A stretch of DNA of 64,000 bases from Olsenella sp. An188 (lineage in GTDB: Bacteria > Actinomycetota > Coriobacteriia > Coriobacteriales > Atopobiaceae): NCBI RefSeq assembly GCF_002160255.1, contig NZ_NFKF01000002.1:248001-312000 (forward strand). Direction: 5' to 3'. How positions within the stretch are numbered: the stretch's first letter is position 1; every line of letters starts with the position of its first letter. The notes under the pieces are model-generated. The model did no database searches. It was not told the origin of the DNA and was given only the letters and a program-made list of their open reading frames with translations. Positions 52,675 to 61,120 of the stretch are shown here, in pieces. The translations under genes and the position numbers were made by a program.

Positions 52675-53982
52675 ATGGGACGACCCGCCAAGACCCTCAC
52701 ACGCGTGGTCCTTCTCGCCCTGTGCGTCGCGCTTGCCGGGTGCGCGCCGTCCTCGCTCAGCCTCACGGCGACGGAGCTCACCGCGCACGAGGGCCTTGCG
52801 GCGGACGACTCCCCCATCTACGACACGCTCACCGACCCCACGGCGGAGGCCGCCGTCTACGACTTCTCCGCACGGCTCTTCCGGGAGTGCGTGCGGCAGG
52901 ACTCGGGAGGCAACGTGTTCGTCTCCCCGCTCTCGGTGCTCTACGCGCTCGCGCTCGCGGAGAACGGCGCCGCGGGACAGACGCTTGCGCAGCTCGAGGC
53001 GGCCACGGGGATGAGCGCGGGGCAGCTCACGGACTACCTCAACGCCTACGCGCGGCGCACGGCGGGAGAGGACGTCTTCGACGCGGGCGTGAGCGGGGAC
53101 GCCCTCGAGCTCTCCCTGGCAAACTCCGTCTGGCTGCGCGACTCCGAGGGTCTTGTCGTGGGTGACGAGTTCCTCGCGGCGTGCGGGGAGCGGCTCGGCG
53201 CTCAGGCATACCGCGCCGCCTTTGACCAGTCCACGGTCGACGACGTCAACGCATGGGTGAGCGAGCGCACGCACGGGATGATCCCGGAGCTGCTAAGCCA
53301 GATCCCCGCGAGCGCGCAGCTCTACCTCATCAACGCGCTCGCCTTCGAGGGGACCTGGGAGGAGCCCTACGACGAGGAGGGCAGCATCGAGCCCGACGTC
53401 TTCACCACGGAGGAAGGCGTCGAGCAGGATGTGCGGATGATGCGCTCGCACGAGCAGAGCTACCTGGAGAACGACCTGGCCACGGGCTTTGTCAAGCCGT
53501 ACGAGAACTACAACTACGCCTTCGTGGGGATCCTTCCCAACGAAGGCGTCACGGTCGGCGAGCTCCTGGAGTCCCTCGACGGGACGGCGCTGCGCGAGTT
53601 GCTCACGCCCGTCGAGTACGCCTCGGTGGACGCGGGGCTACCGATGTTCACGACCACCTACCAGACCGAGCTCACCGACGCCCTGCGCGCGCTCGGCATA
53701 GACGATGCCTTCGATGGGCAGGCCGCGGACTTCTCGCCCATGGGCGAGTCGGAGGACGGGCCGCTCTACGTTGGCCAGGTGATTCACAAGACCTACGTCG
53801 ACGTGAACGAGGAGGGCACGCGCGCCGCGGCAGTCACCTCGGTCGGGATGGACGGCGCCTCCGGCACCCCCGACAATCCCGTGGTCAACGAGGTCATTCT
53901 CGACCGGCCGTTCGTTTACCTGATCGTGGACCAGCAGACCATGACGCCCGTCTTCATGGGAGTGGCCGAGTCAATCGGCTAG
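52675..53982 (+). CDS. Serpin-family protease inhibitor, lipoprotein
   Basis: A 435-residue serpin with a lipoprotein signal (LLALCVALAGC). Serpins trap serine or cysteine proteases by cleavage of an exposed loop. NVFVSPLSVLYALALAENGA (about 82-101), LYLINALAFEGTWEEPY and the C-terminal DRPFVYLIVDQQT are typical. The hinge EEGTRAAAVT (379-388) is of the inhibitory type. Counting from it places P1-P1' at Ala395-Ser396, which suggests elastase-like targets. Surface anchoring suggests defence against host or competitor proteases. GGAGGGAG precedes the ATG. Inhibitory activity is inferred. Confidence 0.9.
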   Translation: MGRPAKTLTRVVLLALCVALAGCAPSSLSLTATELTAHEGLAADDSPIYDTLTDPTAEAAVYDFSARLFRECVRQDSGGNVFVSPLSVLYALALAENGAAGQTLAQLEAATGMSAGQLTDYLNAYARRTAGEDVFDAGVSGDALELSLANSVWLRDSEGLVVGDEFLAACGERLGAQAYRAAFDQSTVDDVNAWVSERTHGMIPELLSQIPASAQLYLINALAFEGTWEEPYDEEGSIEPDVFTTEEGVEQDVRMMRSHEQSYLENDLATGFVKPYENYNYAFVGILPNEGVTVGELLESLDGTALRELLTPVEYASVDAGLPMFTTTYQTELTDALRALGIDDAFDGQAADFSPMGESEDGPLYVGQVIHKTYVDVNEEGTRAAAVTSVGMDGASGTPDNPVVNEVILDRPFVYLIVDQQTMTPVFMGVAESIG

Positions 53983-54176
53983 CCCTTCGGCCGTCGGTGC
54001 GTGAGGTGCCAGCCGCCGCAGTACGGGCACTCGTAGACAAAGATCTTTGGCGCGTCCTTGCGGCGCGAGCTCTTCTCGGCGGCCTTTGCCGCCTCCACAC
54101 GCGTCTCGTAGCGCCTCTTGCGCCCGCACGCCCTGAACTCCGCCGGATCCTCGCCGGCCCTTGGCTGCGCCCTCAT
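53979..54176 (-). CDS. Small zinc-ribbon-like protein
   Basis: A 65-residue basic protein. Cys residues in AEFRACGRKRRY and YECPYCGGWHLTHRR suggest a zinc-binding knuckle; similar small proteins occur in phages and actinobacteria with no known role. ATG 54176 follows GGGGGAGG. Its stop overlaps the serpin stop by 4 bases tail to tail. Confidence 0.65.
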   Translation of the reverse strand: MRAQPRAGEDPAEFRACGRKRRYETRVEAAKAAEKSSRRKDAPKIFVYECPYCGGWHLTHRRPKG

Positions 54177-54298
54177 GACTCGCCTCCCCCGTCGCGCGGG
54201 CGTAACGCCCCCCTGCATGGCCCGCCTCAGGATACGCCAAAATGAGGGGAACAATTTGCCCTCCTCGCGCATGTTATGGGCAGGGAGGTGATGCGCAA

Positions 54299-54919
54299 GT
54301 GACTGGCCAGACCAACGGATCAAGCCCGCACAAGCGTGGCGAGAAGTTCATGCGGTATGCGATGGGCGCGCACGGAGGGTCCGTCTACCTCGCGGCGCTC
54401 GCGCAGACCCGCTCGGAGCACGACGCGCAAGACGTTGCGCAGGACGTGTTCTGCAGGCTACTTACCGACGAGACCGCCTTCACCGGCGACGAGCACCTGC
54501 GCGCCTGGCTGCTGCGCGTGACGGTGAACCGGTGCCGCGAGCTTCACCGGATGCCGTGGCGACGCCGCGTGGACGCGCTCTACGACGCCTACGCGGCACC
54601 CTCGGATCAGGGCGCGGTCAACGAGCAGATCTGGCGGGCCTTCGACCTCGTCGCGGTCTGCGCGGCCGAGGAGTTTGCGCAGAGGATGGCGGGCGTTGAG
54701 CTCACGCTCTCTGCGAGCCTCGCGAACGGGAGCGCGCAGACGCGGCGCTATCGCTTTGACCCCGTGGAAGACGCGAGGGAGCGCTACGCAGCCTACCTCG
54801 GCCAGATCACCGACCTCGAGCTCCAGCGCGAGGTCGAGGGCACCGACACGAGCGCGCAGGTCCAGGAGCTCATGGGCAACCCGCCAAGCCTCTACCTCGT
54901 TACGGAGCTGGACGGGTAG
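54299..54919 (+). CDS. ECF sigma-like protein lacking region 4, probable chimera
   Basis: A 206-residue product. The first 85 or so residues are sigma-70 region 2: SEHDAQDVAQDVFCRLLTDE and HLRAWLLRVTVNRCRELHR. No region 4 helix-turn-helix follows. Instead the C-terminal 100 residues (VELTLSASLANGSAQTRRYRF...QVQELMGNPPSLYLVTELDG) look like the tail of a different, probably exported or anti-sigma-type protein. An internal deletion joining a sigma gene to its downstream neighbour would explain this. GTG 54299 follows GGGAGG at a long spacing. Probably not a working sigma factor. Confidence 0.55.
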   Translation: MTGQTNGSSPHKRGEKFMRYAMGAHGGSVYLAALAQTRSEHDAQDVAQDVFCRLLTDETAFTGDEHLRAWLLRVTVNRCRELHRMPWRRRVDALYDAYAAPSDQGAVNEQIWRAFDLVAVCAAEEFAQRMAGVELTLSASLANGSAQTRRYRFDPVEDARERYAAYLGQITDLELQREVEGTDTSAQVQELMGNPPSLYLVTELDG

Positions 54920-55415
54920 GCACGCGGCCGTATAGCTCTGCACGATGTCGAGCACCTGGCGCGTACCGAGGTCGTCCGGGATGCGCGCCATCACCTTGGT
55001 GACCTTGCCCAGCTGCTCGAGCCGGCGCTCGTTCTCCACATGGCCGGCCACGACGTAGCGGCGCAGCACGTCCGTGGCCCAACGGCGAAACTCCACGCCG
55101 CGCCGCGACTTCACGCGATAGCCGACGGAAAGAATCATGTCGAGGCTGTAGTGTTCGACCTGCCGAACAACCTCACGGTCGCCCTCGAGTCGAACTGTCG
55201 CAAATTTTGCGACAACTCGACTCTCGCTTCCCGCAAGCTCCTCGCGCAGCGCATTCGCGACGTGCTTGCCAATCGTCTTAACGTCGCGGCCATAAAGCGC
55301 GGCCAGCTGGTTGCGGTTAAGCCAAATCTCCTCACCCTCGGGGTCAATTCTTACTGGTAGCGTAACCTCCCCGTCTGCCGACTCAAAACAGGACAATGCC
55401 CTTCTCCGTGCTCAT
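54920..55415 (-). pseudogene. rhuM-like gene, frameshifted and truncated
   Basis: ATG 55415, with AGGAGG 6 bases upstream, reads MSTEKGIVLF and then a stop. Removing one base from the four-base A-run at 55385-55388 restores ESADGEVTLPVRIDPEGEEI and the rest of a RhuM N-terminus. That includes HYSLDMILSVGYRVKSRRG and FRRWATDVLRRYV. Homology ends near IVQSYTAA (about 54930), where full-length relatives continue into a Fic-like or other domain. The frame beyond runs antisense through the sigma-like gene and is not credible. RhuM-type proteins are typical of accessory islands. Confidence 0.75.
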
Positions 55416-55491
55416 GTGCGCCTCCTATCCATCGGACTTCTCGATAGAACGAATGTACGCCTATGACCGGACAATAATTAGGCAGCAAGAA

Positions 55492-55519
55492 GGCGGCCCG
55501 CCTCCAACGGCGGACCGCC
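55492..55519 (-). terminator. Terminator of the malic enzyme gene
   Basis: GGCGGcCCGCC (55492-55502) pairs with GGCGGaCCGCC (55509-55519), one mismatch, 6-base loop. The minus-strand tail is TTCTTGCTG. Confidence 0.7.
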
Positions 55520-55551
55520 AATGATACGGAAGGGACTGTTCCCTTTGTCTC

Positions 55552-56730
55552 CTACGCGCGAGCGACTCCGGACTTGCGGGCCGCCTCGGCCACGGCAGCA
55601 GCCACGGCAGGCGCCACGCGCTCGTCAAAGGCGCCGGGGATGATGTACTCGGCGCAGCGCTTGTCGTCGTCCACCAGGCCGGCGATGGCGTAGGCGGCGG
55701 CCTCCATCATCTCGTCGTTGATGTCGGAGGCGTGCACGTCCAGGGCGCCGCGGAAGATGCCCGGGAAGGCCAGGACGTTGTTGATCTGGTTGGGGAAGTC
55801 GGAGCGGCCCGTGGCGGCCACGGCGGCGCCGGCCGCCAGCGCCTCGTCCGGCATGATCTCCGGCACGGGGTTGGCGCAGGCAAAGATGATCGGGTCGGCG
55901 GCCATCGTGCGCACCATGTCGGCCGTGAGCACGCCCGGCGCGGACACGCCCACAAAGACGTCGGCGCCGGCCACGGCGTCGGCCAGGGTGCCCTTCACGC
56001 CCTCGCGGTTGGTCCACGTGGCGATCTCGGCCTTCTCGGGGTTGAGGCCCTCGCGGCCCTCGTAGATGGCGCCCGTGCGGTCGCAGATGATGACGTCGCG
56101 CACGCCCATGCGCTGCATCAGCTTGGCGATGGAGATGCCCGCGGCGCCGGCGCCGGAGAAGACCACGCGCACGTCCGCCAGCTCGCGGCCGGTGAGGCGG
56201 CACGCGTTGATGAGCGCGGCGCAGGTCACGACGGCCGTACCGTGCTGGTCGTCGTGGAAGACGGGGATGTCGCAGACCTCCTTGAGGCGGCGCTCGATCT
56301 CAAAGCAGCGCGGCGCGGAGATGTCCTCGAGGTTGATGCCGCCAAAGCTGCCGGCCAGCAGCTCCACGGTGCGCACGATCTCGTCCACGTCGTTGGAGCG
56401 GATGCACAGCGGGAAGGCGTCCACGTCCGCGAAGGTCTTGAACAGGGCGCACTTGCCCTCCATGACCGGCATGCCCGCCTCGGGACCGATGTTGCCCAGG
56501 CCCAGCACCGCGCTGCCGTCCGTGACCACGGCCACCAGGTTGCCGCGGCGCGTGTACTTGTAGGAGTCCTCCACGTTATCGCGGATCTTGAGGCACGGCT
56601 CGGCGACGCCCGGCGTGTAGGCCACGGCCAGCTCCTCGGGCGTGGTGATCGGCGCGCGGCTGATCACCTCGATCTTTCCGCCCCACTCCTCGTGCTTGTC
56701 CAGCGCGTACTGCTTGGCGTCCTCGGCCAT
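55552..56730 (-). CDS. NAD(P)-dependent malic enzyme
   Basis: A 392-residue enzyme that decarboxylates malate to pyruvate with NAD(P) reduction. The short prokaryotic form has the catalytic segments AYTPGVAEPC and GLGNIGPEAGMPVMEGK. Its metal and substrate segment is NLEDISAPRCFEIE, followed by FHDDQHGTA. The dinucleotide fold is FSGAGAAGISIAKL. NAD versus NADP preference is not clear. ATG 56730 is chosen because GGGAG lies 6 bases upstream; the ATG 12 bases earlier lacks a ribosome site. Single gene with its own terminator. Confidence 0.92.
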   Translation of the reverse strand: MAEDAKQYALDKHEEWGGKIEVISRAPITTPEELAVAYTPGVAEPCLKIRDNVEDSYKYTRRGNLVAVVTDGSAVLGLGNIGPEAGMPVMEGKCALFKTFADVDAFPLCIRSNDVDEIVRTVELLAGSFGGINLEDISAPRCFEIERRLKEVCDIPVFHDDQHGTAVVTCAALINACRLTGRELADVRVVFSGAGAAGISIAKLMQRMGVRDVIICDRTGAIYEGREGLNPEKAEIATWTNREGVKGTLADAVAGADVFVGVSAPGVLTADMVRTMAADPIIFACANPVPEIMPDEALAAGAAVAATGRSDFPNQINNVLAFPGIFRGALDVHASDINDEMMEAAAYAIAGLVDDDKRCAEYIIPGAFDERVAPAVAAAVAEAARKSGVARA

Positions 56731-56870
56731 GTGTGCTCCCATCTCACGGACCGGCCACCGCCGGCCAGAACTCACGACAAGCACCAGTCTAGCCGCGGGA
56801 GGCGCACGCGCGCCCACAATTTCGACGTTTGACACGCAGGCGAGAAGAACGCCAACCCGCGCGCCCCCGC

Positions 56871-57404
56871 CTACCCCAGTGCGATCGCGCCGAGCCAGCC
56901 CCACCGCGGCTCGGACATCACCCCGTACGCGCTCGCCCACAGCTCGAGCGGAGCCGTCCGCACCCGTCCGCCGGCGCACTCCATCACCTGGCCGTCCCCC
57001 ACGTAGAGGCCCACGTGGCCGTGAGCCCAGCCGGCCGTGTCGTAGGGGTGGCGTCCCACGGCCACGATCATCCCCACGAGCAGCTCGCGCGCGTCCGTGA
57101 GGTGGCAGAACCCGTCATAGAGCTCCCGCGCCGTGCCGACCACGTAGGGAGCCCCCGCACTCGCCAGCACGTTCTCGACCCACGTCGCGCACTGGTCCTC
57201 GCAGGTCGCGGGCGTGGCGTGCGCGCACTCGACCGCGCGCCGCTGCCGCGCGCCCGCGTCCATGAGCGCCTGCGGCTCGTGGCCCGCCGGCACCTCTCGC
57301 CAGGCGGGCTGCCCGTGGACGGTCGTCGCGCCGTCCTCGGCGAGAAGCCCGCGCGCGGCGAGCGACGCAAGCAGGCGCTCGCGCATGTGGTCCTTCTCGC
57401 CCAA
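56871..57404 (-). CDS. NlpC/P60-like cysteine peptidase
   Basis: A 177-residue protein with a likely papain-like fold. The Cys candidate is Cys72 in CEDQCATWVENVLASAG and the His lies in HGHVGLYVGDGQVMECAGG, an order typical of NlpC/P60 and CHAP enzymes that cut peptidoglycan stem peptides. No signal peptide is seen, so it may act inside or leave by another route. Start is TTG 57404 (GGGAGG upstream) or ATG 57386 (AGAAGGA upstream). No holin or phage gene is nearby. Confidence 0.72.
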   Translation of the reverse strand: MGEKDHMRERLLASLAARGLLAEDGATTVHGQPAWREVPAGHEPQALMDAGARQRRAVECAHATPATCEDQCATWVENVLASAGAPYVVGTARELYDGFCHLTDARELLVGMIVAVGRHPYDTAGWAHGHVGLYVGDGQVMECAGGRVRTAPLELWASAYGVMSEPRWGWLGAIALG

Positions 57405-57674
57405 GCGTCCTCCCGGGGTAGCGCGACAGCCTCGTGCCCAGTCTACCAGCGACCCCCCGTGATGGCCCTCGTGCCCCGCCCCGGAGCCGTCGGACGCACC
57501 CGTACCCTCCGCGACCGAGCGCGGGGTGACGCGGCCCGTGCCCGCCCGCCGTCAACCGGAAAGATTTGGGGTTGTTCGCACGGCGAGAAGAACCGCGCCC
57601 CCAGGTCGTATACTGTTCAATGGCCTAAGGAGCAGCCCGACGCGCCTGCGCGGGAGCCAGCAGAAAGGACCCTC
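57405..57674. promoter_or_regulatory. Divergent promoter region upstream of galE
   Basis: TATACT at 57609-57614 is a likely -10 for galE, 61 bases before the start. The motif GGCGAGAAGAACC (57582-57594) covers the expected -35. Otherwise I see nothing coding in this stretch. Confidence 0.45.
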
Positions 57675-58730
57675 ATGAGCGAGAAGATCGCACCCCAGGA
57701 CACCTGCGTGCTCGTGACCGGCGGCGCCGGTTTCATCGGCAGCCACACCGTCGTCGAGCTCCTCAAGGGCGGCTACCAGGTCGTCATCGTGGACGACCTC
57801 TCCAACGCCTCGCCCAAGGTGTGCGAGCGCATCAAGACCATCGTGGGCGAGAGCGCCGCGGGCAACCTCGCCTTCTACGAGGCCGACGTCAACGACCGCG
57901 CGGCCCTCACCAAGATCTTCGACACCCACCGCATCGACCGCGTGATCCACTTCGCCGGCTTCAAGGCCGTCGGCGAGTCCGTCACCAAGCCGATCGAGTA
58001 CTACTCCAACAACATCGGCAACACGCTCACCCTGGTGGACGTCATGCGCGAGCACGGCTGCAAGTCCATCATCTTCTCCAGCTCCGCGACCGTCTACGGG
58101 GACCCGGACTCTCTGCCGCTCACCGAGGAGAGCCCCAAGAAGCCGGCGACCAACCCCTACGGCTGGACCAAGTGGATGATCGAGCAGATCCTCACCGACC
58201 TCCACACCGCCGACCCCGAGTGGGACGTCGTGCTGCTGCGCTACTTCAACCCCATCGGCGCGCACCCCTCGGGCCTCATGGGCGAGGACCCCAAGGGCAT
58301 CCCCAACAACCTCGTGCCCTACGTCGCGCAGACCGCCATCGGCAAGCGCGATGCCGTCCACGTCTTCGGCAACGACTACGACACCCCCGACGGCACCGGC
58401 GTGCGCGACTACATCCACGTCTGCGACCTCGCCTCGGGCCACGCGGCGGCGCTCGCCTGGATGAACGGGCGCACCGGCGTCGAGGTCTTCAACCTCGGCA
58501 CGGGCAAGGGCACCTCGGTGCTCGAGATCATCCGCGCGTTCTCCGCGGCGTGCGGCCACGAGGTCCCCTACGTCATCGAGCCGCGCCGCGCCGGCGACGT
58601 CACCGCCAACTACGCCGACTGCACCAAGGCCCGCGAGCTCATGGGCTGGGAGGCCAAGTTCGACATCGACGACATGTGCCGCGACTCCTGGAACTGGCAG
58701 TCCAACAACCCCAACGGCTACGAGGGCTAG
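57675..58730 (+). CDS. galE: UDP-glucose 4-epimerase
   Basis: A 351-residue SDR-family enzyme that interconverts UDP-glucose and UDP-galactose for the Leloir pathway and cell-surface sugars. The Rossmann motif GGAGFIGSH (about 16-24) binds NAD. The catalytic segments are FSSSATVYGDP and the Tyr-x-x-x-Lys in NPYGWTKWM. RYFNPIGAHPSG and VRDYIHVCDLASGH are typical GalE. AGAAAGGA precedes the ATG. It is followed after 30 bases by the polyprenyl synthase gene, possibly co-transcribed. Confidence 0.95.
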   Translation: MSEKIAPQDTCVLVTGGAGFIGSHTVVELLKGGYQVVIVDDLSNASPKVCERIKTIVGESAAGNLAFYEADVNDRAALTKIFDTHRIDRVIHFAGFKAVGESVTKPIEYYSNNIGNTLTLVDVMREHGCKSIIFSSSATVYGDPDSLPLTEESPKKPATNPYGWTKWMIEQILTDLHTADPEWDVVLLRYFNPIGAHPSGLMGEDPKGIPNNLVPYVAQTAIGKRDAVHVFGNDYDTPDGTGVRDYIHVCDLASGHAAALAWMNGRTGVEVFNLGTGKGTSVLEIIRAFSAACGHEVPYVIEPRRAGDVTANYADCTKARELMGWEAKFDIDDMCRDSWNWQSNNPNGYEG

Positions 58731-58760
58731 CCGCCCCGGTCACCGGAAGCGAGAAGAACC

Positions 58761-59804
58761 ATGGCACAGCCCTTCGTCGACTACCTCGCCAGCCGCCTGC
58801 CGCTCGTGGAGGACGCGCTCACGCGGGCCGCGGACGCCCCGCTCACGGACGGCGCCTGCGCGGGCGACCTGCGCGGCTTTCTCTACGAGCCGCTCGAGCG
58901 CTTCACGGCGGGCGGCGGCAAGCGGGTGCGGCCGGCGCTCTGCCTGCTTGGGGCCGAGGCCGTTGGCGGGAGGGCTGCCGACGCGCTCTCGTCCGCCGTG
59001 GCCGTGGAGCTCTTCCAGAGCGCCGCGCTCATCCACGACGACATCGCCGACGAGGGCGAGCTGCGCCGCGGCGAGCCGTGCCTTCACCGCACCGTCGGCG
59101 AGGGGCTGGCGATAAACGCCGGCGACCTGGCGCTCGTCCAGGTCTTCGAGGTGGTCCTCTCCGACGGCCGGCTCGACCCGGCGCGCCGCCTGCGCGTGCT
59201 GGAGGAGCTCGCGCGCATGGAGCGCCACACCCTCGAGGGGCAGGCGCTCGACCTGGGCTGGGTCCGCGAGGGGCGCTGGGACGTCACCTCGGACGACTAC
59301 CTCTACATGGTCACGAGCAAGACGGCCTGGTACTCCGCCGCCATGCCGCTCTACCTGGGCGCGCTCGCCGCGGGCGGGGCGGAGGAGGCGGCGCGCGGCC
59401 TGCTCGACCTCGGGCTCGACGCGGGCGTGGCCTTCCAGCTCCAGGACGACCTGCTCAACCTCGTCGGCGACGCCGAGGCGCAGGGCAAGGACTTCCGCTC
59501 CGACATCACCGAGGGCAAGCGCACGCTCGCCGTGGTCTGGGCGCTCGAGCACCTGGGCGAGAAGGACCGCTCCGAGCTCGTGGGGCTTCTCGCGAGCGCC
59601 ACGGCGGACCCCGCCGAGCTGGCGCGCGCCGTGGAGCTCATCGAGGCGGGCGGCGGCATCGAGCGGTGCCGGGCGCTCGGGCGCGAGCTGGCGGAGCGCG
59701 CGAAGGGGCGGGCCTGCGGGCTCGCCGAGGACGGGCTGGTCACGGCAGAGGCTCGCGACCTTCTCGTCTCTATGGCAGACTTCTTCGTGGAGCGAGCGGC
59801 GTGA
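58761..59804 (+). CDS. Polyprenyl (trans-isoprenyl) diphosphate synthase
   Basis: A 347-residue enzyme that condenses isopentenyl diphosphate units. The first aspartate-rich motif is HDDIADEGELRRG (about 94-106) and the second LQDDLLNLVGD (about 230-240), each flanked by conserved Arg/Lys (GGGKRVRP at 53-60). Bulky residues (LFQSAALIH) before the first motif set chain length, but farnesyl, geranylgeranyl or longer cannot be settled. The motif GCGAGAAGAACC ends directly at the ATG, and its GAGAAG may serve as the ribosome site. Confidence 0.88.
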   Translation: MAQPFVDYLASRLPLVEDALTRAADAPLTDGACAGDLRGFLYEPLERFTAGGGKRVRPALCLLGAEAVGGRAADALSSAVAVELFQSAALIHDDIADEGELRRGEPCLHRTVGEGLAINAGDLALVQVFEVVLSDGRLDPARRLRVLEELARMERHTLEGQALDLGWVREGRWDVTSDDYLYMVTSKTAWYSAAMPLYLGALAAGGAEEAARGLLDLGLDAGVAFQLQDDLLNLVGDAEAQGKDFRSDITEGKRTLAVVWALEHLGEKDRSELVGLLASATADPAELARAVELIEAGGGIERCRALGRELAERAKGRACGLAEDGLVTAEARDLLVSMADFFVERAA

Positions 59805-59850
59805 GGGCACCAATGCCGCCGCGCACCCCACTGAACGCATAGGAGAGGAC

Positions 59851-60768
59851 ATGGACACGATCTGCGAGGGCGCCGTCGGCGCCGCCGTCGAGGACATTCA
59901 GGACAGGCTTGGCTCCGTGGGCTACGCCGTCGACGAGGCCGAGCGCGCCGAGAGCCGCTTCGGCCGCTCCACCGCGACGGCCGTCGCGCGCTTCCGGCTG
60001 GACCACGGCCTCTCGCTCGGCGACGCCGTGGACGCCGCCACGTGGTCGGCGCTCGTCGACGAGTGCTACCAGCTCGGCGACCGCACCCTCTACCTGCGCC
60101 TCCCCAACTTCCACGGCAACGACGTCCGCCAGCTCCAGGAGCGCCTCAACGTGCTCGGCTTCTCCTGCGGCGAGCCCGACGGCGTCTACGGCGTCCACAC
60201 CGAGGCGGCCGTGAAGCTCTTCCAGGAGAGCATCGGCGCGCTCGCGGACGGCATGGCCTTCCCCGACACCTTCGACGCCATCGAGCGCCTGCGCCACGTC
60301 TGGGCCGGCAAGCCCGCCGCGGGCCCGCACCCCCAGGGCGCCATGGGCTTCGCCCGCGCCGCGAGCGTGCTCAACGACGCCGGCATCGCCATCACCGCAG
60401 ACGACCCCATCTCGCGCAACGTGGCCGGCCGTATCTGGAACCTCGCCCACGCCACCGTCGACGACTGCGCGCTCGACCTCGTGGACTCCCCCGAGTCGAC
60501 GCCCTCCGACGCGCGCGCCCTCATCGTGCTGTCCACCGAGCCCCTGCCCGAGAACGTGGCGCCCGACATGGGCAACGTCATGCTCGACGACATAGACACG
60601 CTGCCGATGCGCCTGCGCACGGCCATCCAGAGCTCGCCCGCCCGCCCGCGCGCGGTGCGCGTGGAGCTCCCGGTCGGCGCGTCGGCCTTCACGATCAGCG
60701 ACGCCCAGACCTTCGCGGTCCTTCTGCTCGACGCCATCTGCGCCGCGTTCGACCGCCTGGAGCTGTAG
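59851..60768 (+). CDS. Peptidoglycan-binding protein, CwlM-like without amidase
   Basis: A 305-residue protein with two PG_binding_1 domains (about 5-70 and 85-150). The linker YQLGDRTLYLRLPNFHGNDVRQLQERL resembles the same region of mycobacterial CwlM. The C-terminal 140 residues lack the zinc-binding His/Glu pattern of an amidase and are not recognised. No signal peptide is present. Mycobacterial CwlM is a cytoplasmic activator of MurA. A similar regulatory role here, near glmU, is inference. GGAGAGG precedes the ATG. Confidence 0.75.
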   Translation: MDTICEGAVGAAVEDIQDRLGSVGYAVDEAERAESRFGRSTATAVARFRLDHGLSLGDAVDAATWSALVDECYQLGDRTLYLRLPNFHGNDVRQLQERLNVLGFSCGEPDGVYGVHTEAAVKLFQESIGALADGMAFPDTFDAIERLRHVWAGKPAAGPHPQGAMGFARAASVLNDAGIAITADDPISRNVAGRIWNLAHATVDDCALDLVDSPESTPSDARALIVLSTEPLPENVAPDMGNVMLDDIDTLPMRLRTAIQSSPARPRAVRVELPVGASAFTISDAQTFAVLLLDAICAAFDRLEL

Positions 60769-60858
60769 GGGGCCGCACCGCGGCGAGCCCGAGGCGTGCT
60801 CGAGCAGAGCCCGGGGCCAGCGGTTAGGCCTCGCATGTCAGAAGGTAGGAGAAACACG

Positions 60859-60887
60859 AGGTCCTTCTCGCCCGGCGAGAGGGACCT
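60859..60887. terminator. Palindrome made of two inverted motif copies
   Basis: AGGTCCTTCTCGCC (60859-60872) and GGCGAGAGGGACCT (60874-60887) are inverse copies with one G-T pair. An outer AGAAGGT/ACCTTCT pair surrounds them. It lies between the converging CwlM-like gene and tRNA-Gln and probably ends both transcripts. Confidence 0.6.
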
Positions 60888-60942
60888 TCTGCCCGTGCAT
60901 GTCTCAGGGCTTGCGGAAGGCGCAGGCGCCACAAGAGAAAAA

Positions 60943-61017
60943 TGGCAGGGGTAGTAGGATTCGAACCCACATTGATGGCACCAAAAACCACTGTCCTAAC
61001 CATTGGACGATACCCCT
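60943..61017 (-). tRNA. tRNA-Gln (anticodon UUG)
   Basis: The minus strand folds as a cloverleaf. AGGGGTA pairs with TACCCCT in the acceptor stem. The D arm is GTCC...GGAC, the anticodon loop TTTTGGT reads UUG, and the T loop is TTCGAAT. The discriminator is G and CCA is encoded. A TTTTT run follows directly after the tRNA. Confidence 0.93.
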
Positions 61018-61120
61018 GTGCGCAAGCATTGTAGCAAGAAGCTGGCACCGTCCGCCCACGACAATCTGGGGTATCATGGATGCGCAAACAGGGACAAACG
61101 CGTCGCTTGGAGGCTACCCA

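Noticed and set aside
56871-57404. A prophage remnant, suggested by the NlpC/P60-like enzyme.
   Set aside because: No holin, integrase, tail or capsid gene is near; flanking genes are housekeeping.
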